DNA of 11,293 bases, from assembly GCA_023129655.1 (NCBI GenBank), contig JAGMBN010000033.1:1-11293 (forward strand). Reading direction: 5' to 3'. A program made the position numbers and the translations under genes. The DNA is from a bacterium. GTDB lineage: Bacteria; JAHJDO01. The notes under the pieces are model-generated. The model was not told the origin of the DNA. It worked only from the letters and a program-made list of their open reading frames with translations, and ran no database searches. Numbering within the stretch: position 1 is the stretch's first letter; each line of letters starts with the position of its first letter. This document shows, piece after piece, positions 6,160 through 11,293 of the stretch.

Positions 6160-6606
6160 GTGAAAGCAAGCAATACAAAAGAAGAAGATATTAATTCTAA
6201 ATCCCAAATTTTTCATGACCGAGCTTGGCAGATTGCAAACGAGGTTAATAGACTGCTCATTTCATTAGCAACAGGGGCACTTGCAGGCTTTTTCTTGCTA
6301 CTATCTTCAAATCTTGAGCTTAATTTAACATTGTACCAGACTATTGCTATTGTATTGTCAATACTTTTAATGGGTTTAACCGTCTTGTTTGGTTTAATAG
6401 CTTTAGAATCTGATTCAAAAAGAAACTATTTTTTAGCAGAAATCAACAGCCAAAATAATAGCGATGAGGACATTGCAAAACATAAAGAAAAGAAAGACAA
6501 AATGACTGAAAGAAAACGTTGGGCTAGAAACGCAATTAATATATCATTCATAACAGGAATTGTTTCTGCCTCAATTTATATCTTGTTAAGAATTTTTAAT
6601 ATTTAA
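6160..6606 (+). CDS. Small three-helix membrane protein of unknown function
   Basis: This is a 148-residue protein from a GTG start; AGGAG lies 4 nt upstream and no ATG fits better. It has a polar N-terminus (1-28), membrane helices at about 31-50 (LLISLATGALAGFFLLLSS) and 61-82 (TIAIVLSILLMGLTVLFGLIAL), a charged cytosolic-type linker of about 40 residues rich in K, E and D (83-123), and a third helix at about 125-146 near the C-terminus. A helical hairpin plus one C-terminal helix resembles several small membrane effectors and sensors, but I see no diagnostic motif and assign no function. It lies 19 nt after the secreted-protein gene and 17 nt before a 54-residue gene, so the three likely form one transcript. 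Confidence 0.7.
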   Translation: MKASNTKEEDINSKSQIFHDRAWQIANEVNRLLISLATGALAGFFLLLSSNLELNLTLYQTIAIVLSILLMGLTVLFGLIALESDSKRNYFLAEINSQNNSDEDIAKHKEKKDKMTERKRWARNAINISFITGIVSASIYILLRIFNI

Positions 6607-6623
6607 AATTGCGAGGAAGAATT

Positions 6624-6788
6624 ATGGCAAAAATTCGTATTGAACTTGAAACATGGGAAATTTTGGAAAAAAATCATGCATTCAATAAGGTTGTTAAGGA
6701 ATTATATGATTTAAAAAAAGAAAAAGGATATGAAATTATTTTTGCGGTTGGAAACCAAGAAAAAAATATTTATGAAATTGTTGACTAA
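6624..6788 (+). CDS. Small 54-residue protein of unknown function
   Basis: This short frame, MAKIRIELETWEILEKNH... ending NIYEIVD, is preceded by GAGGAAG 4-5 nt before its ATG. Its neighbours follow the same spacing pattern, which supports real translation. It is soluble and highly charged, with a predicted strand at 3-8 (KIRIEL), a helix around 20-35 and a second strand around 36-42 (YEIIFAV). It looks like a compact alpha/beta domain, perhaps a small binding or regulatory partner. I do not recognise a family. It closes a three-gene set with the secreted and membrane proteins. Confidence 0.6.
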   Translation: MAKIRIELETWEILEKNHAFNKVVKELYDLKKEKGYEIIFAVGNQEKNIYEIVD

Positions 6789-6902
6789 AAAAACAAACAT
6801 ATATTCTGAGATATAATTATGACTCTTGAACAATATTAAATTTATTTGGTGCTATTTTAGTAAAAATTCCATTTTTTCGAGCACCATTGGAAAGACAAAA
6901 AT

Positions 6903-6937
6903 TTGACACTCAATACACAAAAGGAATATCCTATAAT
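6903..6937 (+). promoter_or_regulatory. Weak promoter candidate upstream of the ORF6N gene
   Basis: TTGACA at 6903-6908 is followed by TATCCT at 6927-6932 (18-nt spacer). A perfect TATAAT lies at 6932-6937, but the spacing to the same -35 is 23 nt, too long for a standard promoter. Either -10 may be used. It is the only promoter-like sequence between the two parts of the accessory block. The repeats at 6962-7026 would be in the leader. Confidence 0.4.
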
Positions 6938-6961
6938 ATTTGAAAAATAAAATTAAGGGCA

Positions 6962-7026
6962 CTGGATTCCCCGATTGAATCGGAGAATGACAAGCGAGAT
7001 TGCTTCGCTTACGCTCGCAATGACAG
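6962..7026. repeat. Two linked dispersed hairpin repeats
   Basis: The first unit (6962-6992) reads CTGGATTCCCCGAT...ATCGGAGAATGACA; ATTCCCCGAT and ATCGGAGAAT pair with one mismatch. The second unit (6994-7026) reads GCGAGATTGCTTCGC...GCTCGCAATGACAG and pairs GCGAG with CTCGC. Both are of the kind found in many copies between genes of environmental bacteria. The first unit is an inverted relative of 5089-5122, so the two copies flank the secreted/membrane/small-protein genes. Confidence 0.75.
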
Positions 7027-7092
7027 AAAGGATACTTTGAACAGAGCTATGAACATCACAAAATTAGAACAAAAAGCAACGAGAAAATTTAG

Positions 7093-7635
7093 ATGAGAAA
7101 TCGGCAAATAAGCTTGAAAGAAGTAAAAACAATAGAGAACAAAATACTTTTGTTTAGAGGAAGAGAAGTAATGCTTGATAAAGATTTAGCAGAGCTGTAT
7201 GGAGTGAAGTCTATAGCTTTAAGACAGCAAGTTAAGAGAAATATTAAACGATTCCCTGAAGATTTCATGTTTCAGCTTACGCAAGAAGAAGCTGAATTTT
7301 TGGTATCACAAAATGTGATACCTTCAAAAAGAAGTTTGGGTGGATATCTGCCTTATGTTTTCTCAGAACAAGGCGTTGCTATGCTTTCCAGTGTTTTGAA
7401 TAGCGAACAAGCTATTATGGTCAATATTCAAATTATGAGAGCTTTTACGAGGATTAAGGGAATACTTGGAACACACAAAGAACTAAAGAGAAAAATTGAA
7501 GATATGGAAAGCAAATACGATCAACAATTTCAAACAGTCTTTGAAGCTATAAAACAGTTATTAGAACCACCGGCAGCACCAGAGAAACCCAAAAAAAGAA
7601 TTGGATTTGTAGGATGGGATGGCAAACAAAATTAA
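7093..7635 (+). CDS. ORF6N-domain DNA-binding protein (phage-associated family)
   Basis: This 180-residue protein carries an ORF6N domain at about 10-105. Landmarks are IENKILLFRGREVMLDKDLAELYGV (14-38), VKRNIKRFPEDFMFQLT (47-63), LPYVFSEQGVAMLSSVLNS (86-104) and IQIMRAFTRIKG (112-123). Related proteins usually read 'DLAxLYGVxTxxLNQAVKRNxxRFPxDFMFQLT' and 'FTEQGVAMLSSVL'. A coiled-coil-like helix (128-157) and a proline/lysine-rich tail ending in KKRIGF follow. ORF6N and KilA-N domains occur in phage antirepressors and in scattered chromosomal genes of mobile origin; DNA binding is known for the fold group, but the target here is not. The ATG has only a weak ribosome site (GAGAAAA). It stands alone, 98 nt before the acyl-CoA dehydrogenase gene and just inside the right 24-bp repeat. 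Confidence 0.9.
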   Translation: MRNRQISLKEVKTIENKILLFRGREVMLDKDLAELYGVKSIALRQQVKRNIKRFPEDFMFQLTQEEAEFLVSQNVIPSKRSLGGYLPYVFSEQGVAMLSSVLNSEQAIMVNIQIMRAFTRIKGILGTHKELKRKIEDMESKYDQQFQTVFEAIKQLLEPPAAPEKPKKRIGFVGWDGKQN

Positions 7636-7714
7636 ATAAAGCTATTGCTCTGGCTCAGAACATGCTTAAAGAATAAATGACAGGATAGATATTTATAAAT
7701 ATAAAGCAAATAAG

Positions 7715-7738
7715 AAAATAAGGAGATAGACATATGGA
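7715..7738 (+). repeat. Right copy of the perfect 24-bp direct repeat (initiation region)
   Basis: These bases are identical to 4366-4389. They provide AAGGAG and the ATG (7734) of the acyl-CoA dehydrogenase gene. The identity breaks immediately outside on both sides. Confidence 0.9.
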
Positions 7739-8873
7739 TTTTAGTTTAACAGAAGAACAGCAGATGATGCTTGAGGAAATCAAGAAGGTTTGTGAAGAAA
7801 AAATAGCTCCCAGAGCAGAAGAGGTTGACGAAAAGGGTGAATTTCCGAAAGAGAATATTGAGCTTTTGGCTAATATGGATTTGCTTGGACTTGTTATACC
7901 GGAGGAATACGGCGGTCTTGGAATGGGTTTTTTAACATGGTCTTTTGTTGGTGAGGAGATTTCAAAGGCATGTGGAACAACTGGTCTTATTTTTGGAGCT
8001 AATTTACTTTGCATATATCCATTGATGGTTTTTGGTACAGAAGAGCAGAAGAAGAAATATCTGCCACGTCTGGCAAAGAACAAACTCGCAGCATTTGCGC
8101 TTACTGAGCCGGAAGCAGGCTCTGACGCTGGAAACGTCAAGGCAACCGCAAAACTTGAAGGAGACCATTATATAATAAACGGCAGAAAGATATTTAATAC
8201 AAATGGTGGGGAAGCAAGCATCTATATTATTATTGCAGCCACACATCCAGGTCAGGGACCTCGCGGTCTGAGCGCGTTCATAGTTGAGGAAGGGACTCCC
8301 GGATTTACAATAGGGCAAAAATTTAATAAGATGGGGTTCAGCGCGCTTCCGAATGTAGAACTTGTTTTTGATAATTGCAAAGTGCCGAAAGAAAACTTGT
8401 TATTAAAAGAAAGACGCGGTTTCCGAGTCGCAATGGAAACATTTGACACAGGCAGAATCGGAGTTGGCATAGGCGCTCTTGGCATTGCTGAGGCAGCATA
8501 TGAAGCCGCTCTCAAATATGCAAAGGAAAGAGTGCAGTTTGGAAAGCCCATAGCATCTTTTCAGGCGATCCAGCATATTCTGGCTGATATGGCAACGGAG
8601 ATTGAAGCGGTAAAATTGATACTTTATAAATCAGCATGGCTTAAGGACAATAATCAGCCTTTTGAAAAGTATGCCTCAATGGGAAAACTAAAGGCTTCAG
8701 AGGTTGCTATGCACGTATCTACAAAGGCTGTGCAGGTTTTCGGTGGATACGGATATATGAAGGAATATCCTGTGCAGAGATATATGAGAGAAGCCAAGCT
8801 GTTTGAAATAATAGAAGGCACATCAGAGATCCAGCGCAGTGTTATTGCAAACTTTTTATTAAAGGGACGTTAA
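7734..8873 (+). CDS. Acyl-CoA dehydrogenase (short/medium-chain, Bcd/MmgC-like)
   Basis: This FAD enzyme introduces the 2,3 double bond into acyl-CoA and passes electrons to the electron-transfer flavoprotein; in anaerobes the same fold can work as butyryl-CoA dehydrogenase with a bifurcating EtfAB. At 379 residues it has the standard length. The N-terminal helical domain is MDFSLTEEQQMMLEEIK; YGGLGMG is at 59-65; FALTEPEAGSDAGN (121-134) is signature 1 and contacts FAD; DTGRIGVGIGALGIAEAA is at 238-255; the C-terminal GGYGYMKEYPVQRYMREAK is signature 2; and E361 in IIEGTSEIQ is the catalytic base of the short/medium-chain group. AAGGAG 7 nt upstream is strong. etfB follows 3 nt downstream, so they are co-translated. 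Chain-length preference cannot be read from sequence by eye. Confidence 0.95.
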   Translation: MDFSLTEEQQMMLEEIKKVCEEKIAPRAEEVDEKGEFPKENIELLANMDLLGLVIPEEYGGLGMGFLTWSFVGEEISKACGTTGLIFGANLLCIYPLMVFGTEEQKKKYLPRLAKNKLAAFALTEPEAGSDAGNVKATAKLEGDHYIINGRKIFNTNGGEASIYIIIAATHPGQGPRGLSAFIVEEGTPGFTIGQKFNKMGFSALPNVELVFDNCKVPKENLLLKERRGFRVAMETFDTGRIGVGIGALGIAEAAYEAALKYAKERVQFGKPIASFQAIQHILADMATEIEAVKLILYKSAWLKDNNQPFEKYASMGKLKASEVAMHVSTKAVQVFGGYGYMKEYPVQRYMREAKLFEIIEGTSEIQRSVIANFLLKGR

Positions 8874-8876
8874 ATC

Positions 8877-9668
8877 ATGGAAATTATTGTTTGTATAAAA
8901 CAAGTTCCTGATACTGAAGATGTAAGTAAAGTTAAAATAGACCCTCAGACAAATATAATGATCAGAGAGGGAATAAAAAATATTATAAATCCCTTTGATG
9001 AGAATGCAATTGAGGAAGCTATTAAGTTAAGGGATAAATATGGAGGCAAGGTCACTGTTATCAGCATGGGCCCTTCCCATGCTGAGGCTGCGCTTAGGTC
9101 TGCTCTGGCAATGGGCGCAGATGAAGCAATACTTATTTGCGATAGAGCATTTATCGGTTCAGATACACTTGCTACATCCTATACATTAACTCAAGCCATA
9201 AATAAAATAGGTAAGTTTGATGTTATATTATTTGGCAAACAGGCTATAGACGGTGATACTGCTCAGGTTGGTCCTGGTGTTGCAGAACAGCTTGGCATAG
9301 CGCAAATAACATATGTCCGAAAAATAGAGATCAAGAATAATATATTAAGGGCTGAGAGAGCATTAGAGAATTCTTTTGAGGTTGTAGAGGTAAAACTTCC
9401 CTGCGCAGTAACAGTTACTAAAGAAATTAACGAACCTCGTTATGCTTCAATGAAGGGTCTCCTCATGGCAAGGAAAAAACAGATCCATGTTTGGAGCGCT
9501 GAGGACTTAGATGTTGATAAGGATAAAATAGGGCTGGACGGTTCTCCTACTCAGGTAGTTAAAATATTCACTCCGCAGACAAAACACGAAGGTGAAATTC
9601 TGGATGGCACAGCCTCAGAAGTTGCAGATAAACTTGTTTCAAAACTAACAGAACATAAACTTTTCTAA
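8877..9668 (+). CDS. etfB: Electron transfer flavoprotein subunit beta (FixA/EtfB)
   Basis: EtfB, with EtfA, forms the soluble FAD-containing dimer that accepts electrons from acyl-CoA dehydrogenases. The 263 residues show IVCIKQVPDT (4-13), NPFDENAIEEA (38-48), GMGADEA-type ALAMGADEAIL (77-86), FGKQAIDGDTAQVGPGVAEQLG (119-140) and the beta-subunit signature EINEPRYASMKGLLMARKK (183-201). The DGDT/VGP segment contacts the nucleotide (AMP or, in bifurcating forms, FAD). It starts 3 nt after the dehydrogenase stop; an AAGGGA inside that gene is its probable ribosome site. etfA, which nearly always follows, is absent: a tRNA begins 24 nt downstream and the next protein frame is on the opposite strand. 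So the alpha subunit must be elsewhere, or was lost by rearrangement here. Confidence 0.96.
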   Translation: MEIIVCIKQVPDTEDVSKVKIDPQTNIMIREGIKNIINPFDENAIEEAIKLRDKYGGKVTVISMGPSHAEAALRSALAMGADEAILICDRAFIGSDTLATSYTLTQAINKIGKFDVILFGKQAIDGDTAQVGPGVAEQLGIAQITYVRKIEIKNNILRAERALENSFEVVEVKLPCAVTVTKEINEPRYASMKGLLMARKKQIHVWSAEDLDVDKDKIGLDGSPTQVVKIFTPQTKHEGEILDGTASEVADKLVSKLTEHKLF

Positions 9669-9679
9669 TCTTTTGTCTT

Positions 9680-10414
9680 CTAATTTAACATGTGCCTGTA
9701 GCTCAGTTGGATAGAGCGTTGGGTTGCGGACCCAAAGGTCGGAGGTTCAAATCCTCTCAGGCATGCCAAGCTTAACCCTATAGCACGTAAGAAGTTGTGA
9801 ATAAGTCGAAAGTATTTTTCTTTTGTCTTTTTTCTCCCAGAGTAACTATAGAGTAACTTGAGAGACATCTTTCCCCCTCTATATCTTTTTTCTATTGATT
9901 TCAAGAAATATTCTTCTAGTGATTCTTTTGGATCCAGCAGATCTTTTAGTTTGCCGGAAACAATAAGCTTACCTTTATCCAGTATCCCTATGCTGTCGCA
10001 GAGCATTTCTACGTCATGCAGAACATGTGAACAGAAAAAGACTGTTCTACCCTGCTTCTTTACATTAAGTACTGTATCCATTACCTCCTTTCTGCCTACC
10101 GGGTCTAATCCCACGATTGGCTCATCAAAAAAAACTAAATCAGGGTCATTGATCAATGTCTGAGCAATACCAATACGTTGAAGCATGCCTCTAGAAAACT
10201 TTCTTAAAGGAATTTTTCTACTGTCTGTTAATCCAGCCATGTCCAACAATTCTTCAATTTTCTTGTATCGTGTTTTTTTGGGGATTTTAAATATCTTGCC
10301 GTAAAAATTTAATAATTCAACAGACGAGAATGATTCATAAAAATAAGGGCTCTGCGGAAGAAATCCTATTTTTTGCTTTGCTTCTATATTTCCAATTTGT
10401 TTTTCTAAAAACAA
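9680..10414 (-). pseudogene. ABC-transporter ATPase remnant, lacking Walker A, fused to antisense tRNA
   Basis: Numbering from a TTG at 10414, residues 1-175 resemble the second half of a CcmA/NatA-type ABC ATPase. The Q-loop is IGFLPQSPYFYE (Q21), the signature is KFSRGMLQR (72-80, in place of LSGGQ), Walker B is LVFFDEP (93-99), the D-loop is GLDP, and the switch histidine is H130 (FFCSH). The first 50-60 residues of the family, including the GPNGAGKT phosphate loop, are missing: tRNA-Gly ends 32 bases upstream and no ATG fits. At the other end the frame has no stop of its own. It runs through MSLKLLYSYS (possibly a former downstream start, with GAGGGGG before it at about 9880) into the antisense of tRNA-Arg (residues 216 on, CLRGFEPPTFGS, a well-known tRNA-antisense artefact). 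ATP hydrolysis is not possible without Walker A. I read it as a decayed gene between two tRNAs. Confidence 0.8.
9692..9768 (+). tRNA. tRNA-Arg, anticodon GCG, CCA encoded
   Basis: All arms are readable. The acceptor stem is GTGCCTG (9692-9698) with CAGGCAT (9758-9764); pair 1-72 is a G-U wobble. The D arm is GCTC...GAGC. The anticodon stem is TTGGG/CCCAA with loop TTGCGGA, giving anticodon GCG at 9726-9728. The variable loop is AGGTC, and the T arm is GGAGG-TTCAAAT-CCTCT (one G-U pair). Discriminator G is at 9765 and an encoded CCA at 9766-9768. It decodes CGC and CGU. Most bacteria read these with tRNA-Arg(ACG), whose A34 is turned to inosine by TadA, so GCG is the less common solution. It lies 24 nt after etfB, possibly in the same transcript. 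Confidence 0.95.
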
Positions 10415-10426
10415 GAAGTTTCTTGT
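10411..10426. repeat. 16-bp palindrome at the ABC remnant boundary
   Basis: ACAAGAA-GT-TTCTTGT is a perfect inverted repeat with a 2-nt centre. It lies between the tRNA-Gly 3' end and the first conserved ABC residues. With no T-run next to it, it is not a clear terminator. It may mark a recombination boundary. Confidence 0.5.
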
Positions 10427-10445
10427 GCTAATGCAACCAATCCGG

Positions 10446-10516
10446 AGCGGGTGATGGGAATCGGACCCACGCTATTAGCTTGGAAGGCTAAAGTTCTACC
10501 ACTGAACTACACCCGC
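10446..10516 (-). tRNA. tRNA-Gly, anticodon TCC, CCA not encoded
   Basis: Read on the minus strand, the acceptor stem is GCGGGTG (10516-10510) with CACCCGC. The D arm is GTTC-AGTGGTA-GAAC. The anticodon stem is TTAGC/GCTAA with loop CTTCCAA, giving anticodon TCC. The T arm is GTGGG-TCCGATT-CCCAT, and the discriminator is T at 10446. The next bases are CCG, not CCA, so the CCA must be added after transcription, unlike in the nearby tRNA-Arg. The short 71-nt body is normal for tRNA-Gly. It reads GGA/GGG codons. It lies between the kinase gene and the ABC remnant, on their strand. Confidence 0.95.
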
Positions 10517-10530
10517 ATTTTCAAAATTCA

Positions 10531-10617
10531 AAAAGAGGCACATAGGCACAAAGGCACAGAGTTTATTCTTTTGCCCTCTTTGTGCCTTTGTAACTTTGCC
10601 ACTTTGTGCCTTTTTTT
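10531..10617. terminator. GGCAC-rich inverted repeat, possible bidirectional terminator
   Basis: The left arm has three GGCAC units (GAGGCACATAGGCACAAAGGCACAGAG, written here as positions 10535-10561). The right arm has TGTGCC twice, plus a diverged copy TTTGCC (CTCTTTGTGCC at 10575-10585, TTTGTGCC at 10603-10610). Arms pair as AAAGGCACA with TGTGCCTTT. Plus-strand reading ends in a run of seven T (10611-10617); minus-strand reading ends in CTCTTTTT (plus 10531-10537). It would separate the kinase transcript from tRNA-Gly. The same sequence type is found as a dispersed intergenic repeat in many environmental genomes, so terminator function is inferred. Confidence 0.55.
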
Positions 10618-10624
10618 AAAATTA

Positions 10625-11293
10625 TTATACAGAGCCAAAAGACTGTGTCAAATTTTCTACATCGGGTATATTCCTGAACTCATCAATACGCCTTTTTATT
10701 TCGTGTTCTTTTAAAGTTATTAATCTGCTAAGGCTAAAATCCTCCACAGTGAAAGACGCTATCACTGTTCCATAAATCAGAGCGTTACGAATAGCATCGC
10801 AGCTTGTATCATTCTTTTTGGAAACATAGCCTAAGAATCCGCCGCCGAAACTGTCTCCTGCGCCTGTAGGGTCAAGCGCGTTTCTTACTGGATATGCTGG
10901 CAAAGAAAAACATGTGTCCTTACTAAAGAACATCACTCCATGTTCCCCCTTCTTTATCACCACATATTTTGCGCCTAATTTTAATATTTTATTAGCTGCT
11001 TTTTCGAGATTAGTTTTTTTAGTTAGCTGTCTTGCCTCTATATCGTTCAGCAGAACTACATCTGCTCGCTTAAATACCTCCAGAAGTTCGCTCTTTTTAT
11101 TCTCTATCCAAATATCCATTGTATCGCAGACAACTAGTTTCGGATTTTCAATCTGATTTAAAACATGGAGTTGAAGTTCAGGATCAATATTTGCGAGAAA
11201 AACATAGTCTGATTTCCTATGTTTATCTGAAAGTTCAGGACAGAAGTCCTCTAAAACACCCAGATCCACAGATAATGTTTCTCTTTGATTAAT
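10625..11293 (-). CDS. PfkB/ribokinase-family sugar or nucleoside kinase, N-terminus cut by window edge
   Basis: The frame stays open to the window end, so the gene starts outside; the 222 visible residues are the C-terminal two thirds. A GTG at 11269 is in frame, but the reading frame is plainly continuous through it (SVDLGVLEDF), so it is not the start. Family landmarks are VFLANIDPELQLHVLNQI, LNDIEARQLT (the N-x-x-E motif of PfkB kinases), YVVIKKGEHGV, and the second PfkB signature DPTGAGDSFGGGFLGYV, in which the Asp of GAGD is the catalytic base and the glycines form the anion hole. The tail ALIYGTVIASFTVEDFSLSRL is shared by a PfkB subgroup often labelled adenosine kinase or sugar kinase. 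The substrate (ribose, fructose, adenosine or another) cannot be settled here. It ends 109 nt before tRNA-Gly, with a terminator-like repeat between. Confidence 0.92.
   Translation of the reverse strand: MNQRETLSVDLGVLEDFCPELSDKHRKSDYVFLANIDPELQLHVLNQIENPKLVVCDTMDIWIENKKSELLEVFKRADVVLLNDIEARQLTKKTNLEKAANKILKLGAKYVVIKKGEHGVMFFSKDTCFSLPAYPVRNALDPTGAGDSFGGGFLGYVSKKNDTSCDAIRNALIYGTVIASFTVEDFSLSRLITLKEHEIKRRIDEFRNIPDVENLTQSFGSV

Larger units (their letters stand above)
6789..7092. other. Gene-free gap with hairpin, promoter-like and repeat sequences
   Basis: These 304 nt hold no supported gene. From left to right there are a long-loop inverted repeat, GGTGCT (6848-6853) with AGCACC (6880-6885) and an inner A/T stem; a promoter-like stretch at 6903-6937; two linked dispersed hairpin repeats at 6962-7026; and about 65 nt of plain leader before the ORF6N gene. 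Confidence 0.6.

Noticed and set aside
6159..6162. Alternative TTG start for the membrane protein
   Set aside because: TTG at 6159 is followed at once by TGA in its frame; the GTG at 6160 fits the AGGAG spacing and the long frame.
7638..7676. Short frame ending KAIALAQNMLKE after the ORF6N gene, as a possible gene 3' remnant
   Set aside because: Only 13 codons, no start and no recognisable family; too short to tell from chance.
9839..9858. Tandem AGAGTAACT copies (11-nt period) near the ABC remnant
   Set aside because: Only two 9-bp copies inside the open frame. No promoter or other context supports a function.
10451..10714. Plus-strand frame across tRNA-Gly and the GGCAC repeat
   Set aside because: It is made of antisense tRNA, terminator repeat and antisense kinase sequence, with no ribosome site or family similarity.

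Overview
The window is an AT-rich bacterial chromosomal segment. Housekeeping genes resemble those of uncultured candidate-phylum bacteria: a division cluster divergent from a fatty-acid cluster, with many short palindromic repeats between genes. The taxon cannot be named securely from this sequence; an Omnitrophota-like or related lineage is only a guess from gene style and repeats. All genes read as bacterial.

Layout. (1) Positions 1-1762, minus strand: the start of the dcw (division and cell wall) cluster, mraZ-rsmH-ftsL-ftsI, with ftsI cut by the window edge. (2) 1763-1960: a divergent control region. A minus-strand promoter and a cluster of GTGG repeats (candidate MraZ operator) serve mraZ. 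A near-ideal plus-strand promoter, preceded by a tandem 11-bp repeat, serves fabG. (3) 1961-4366, plus strand: fabG-acpP-fabF, with a roughly 130-nt imperfect palindrome between acpP and fabF. (4) 4385-7635, plus strand: an accessory block. It holds a ribbon-helix-helix/PIN toxin-antitoxin pair, a secreted protein, a three-helix membrane protein and a 54-residue protein of unknown function, a repeat-rich gap, and an ORF6N-domain protein. A perfect 24-bp direct repeat, carrying the Shine-Dalgarno sequence and start codon, bounds this block on both sides. (5) 7734-9668, plus strand: acyl-CoA dehydrogenase and etfB, with no etfA after them. (6) 9692-10516: tRNA-Arg(GCG) on plus and tRNA-Gly(TCC) on minus, enclosing an ABC-transporter ATPase remnant that lacks its Walker A half and runs at its C-terminus into the antisense of the tRNA. 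(7) 10531-10617: a GGCAC-rich inverted repeat that can act as a bidirectional terminator. (8) 10625-11293, minus strand: a PfkB-family kinase cut by the window edge.

How it fits together. Regions 1-3 link septum/peptidoglycan synthesis and type II fatty-acid synthesis from one divergent control region. Acyl-CoA dehydrogenase plus EtfB is the electron-transfer part of acyl-CoA oxidation or reduction. The matching initiation regions at 4366 and 7715 suggest that fabF and the dehydrogenase gene once lay side by side and that the accessory block came between them. I see no convincing complete new defence or mobile system. The best candidates for a second look are the repeat-bounded accessory block and the decayed ABC gene trapped between two tRNAs.
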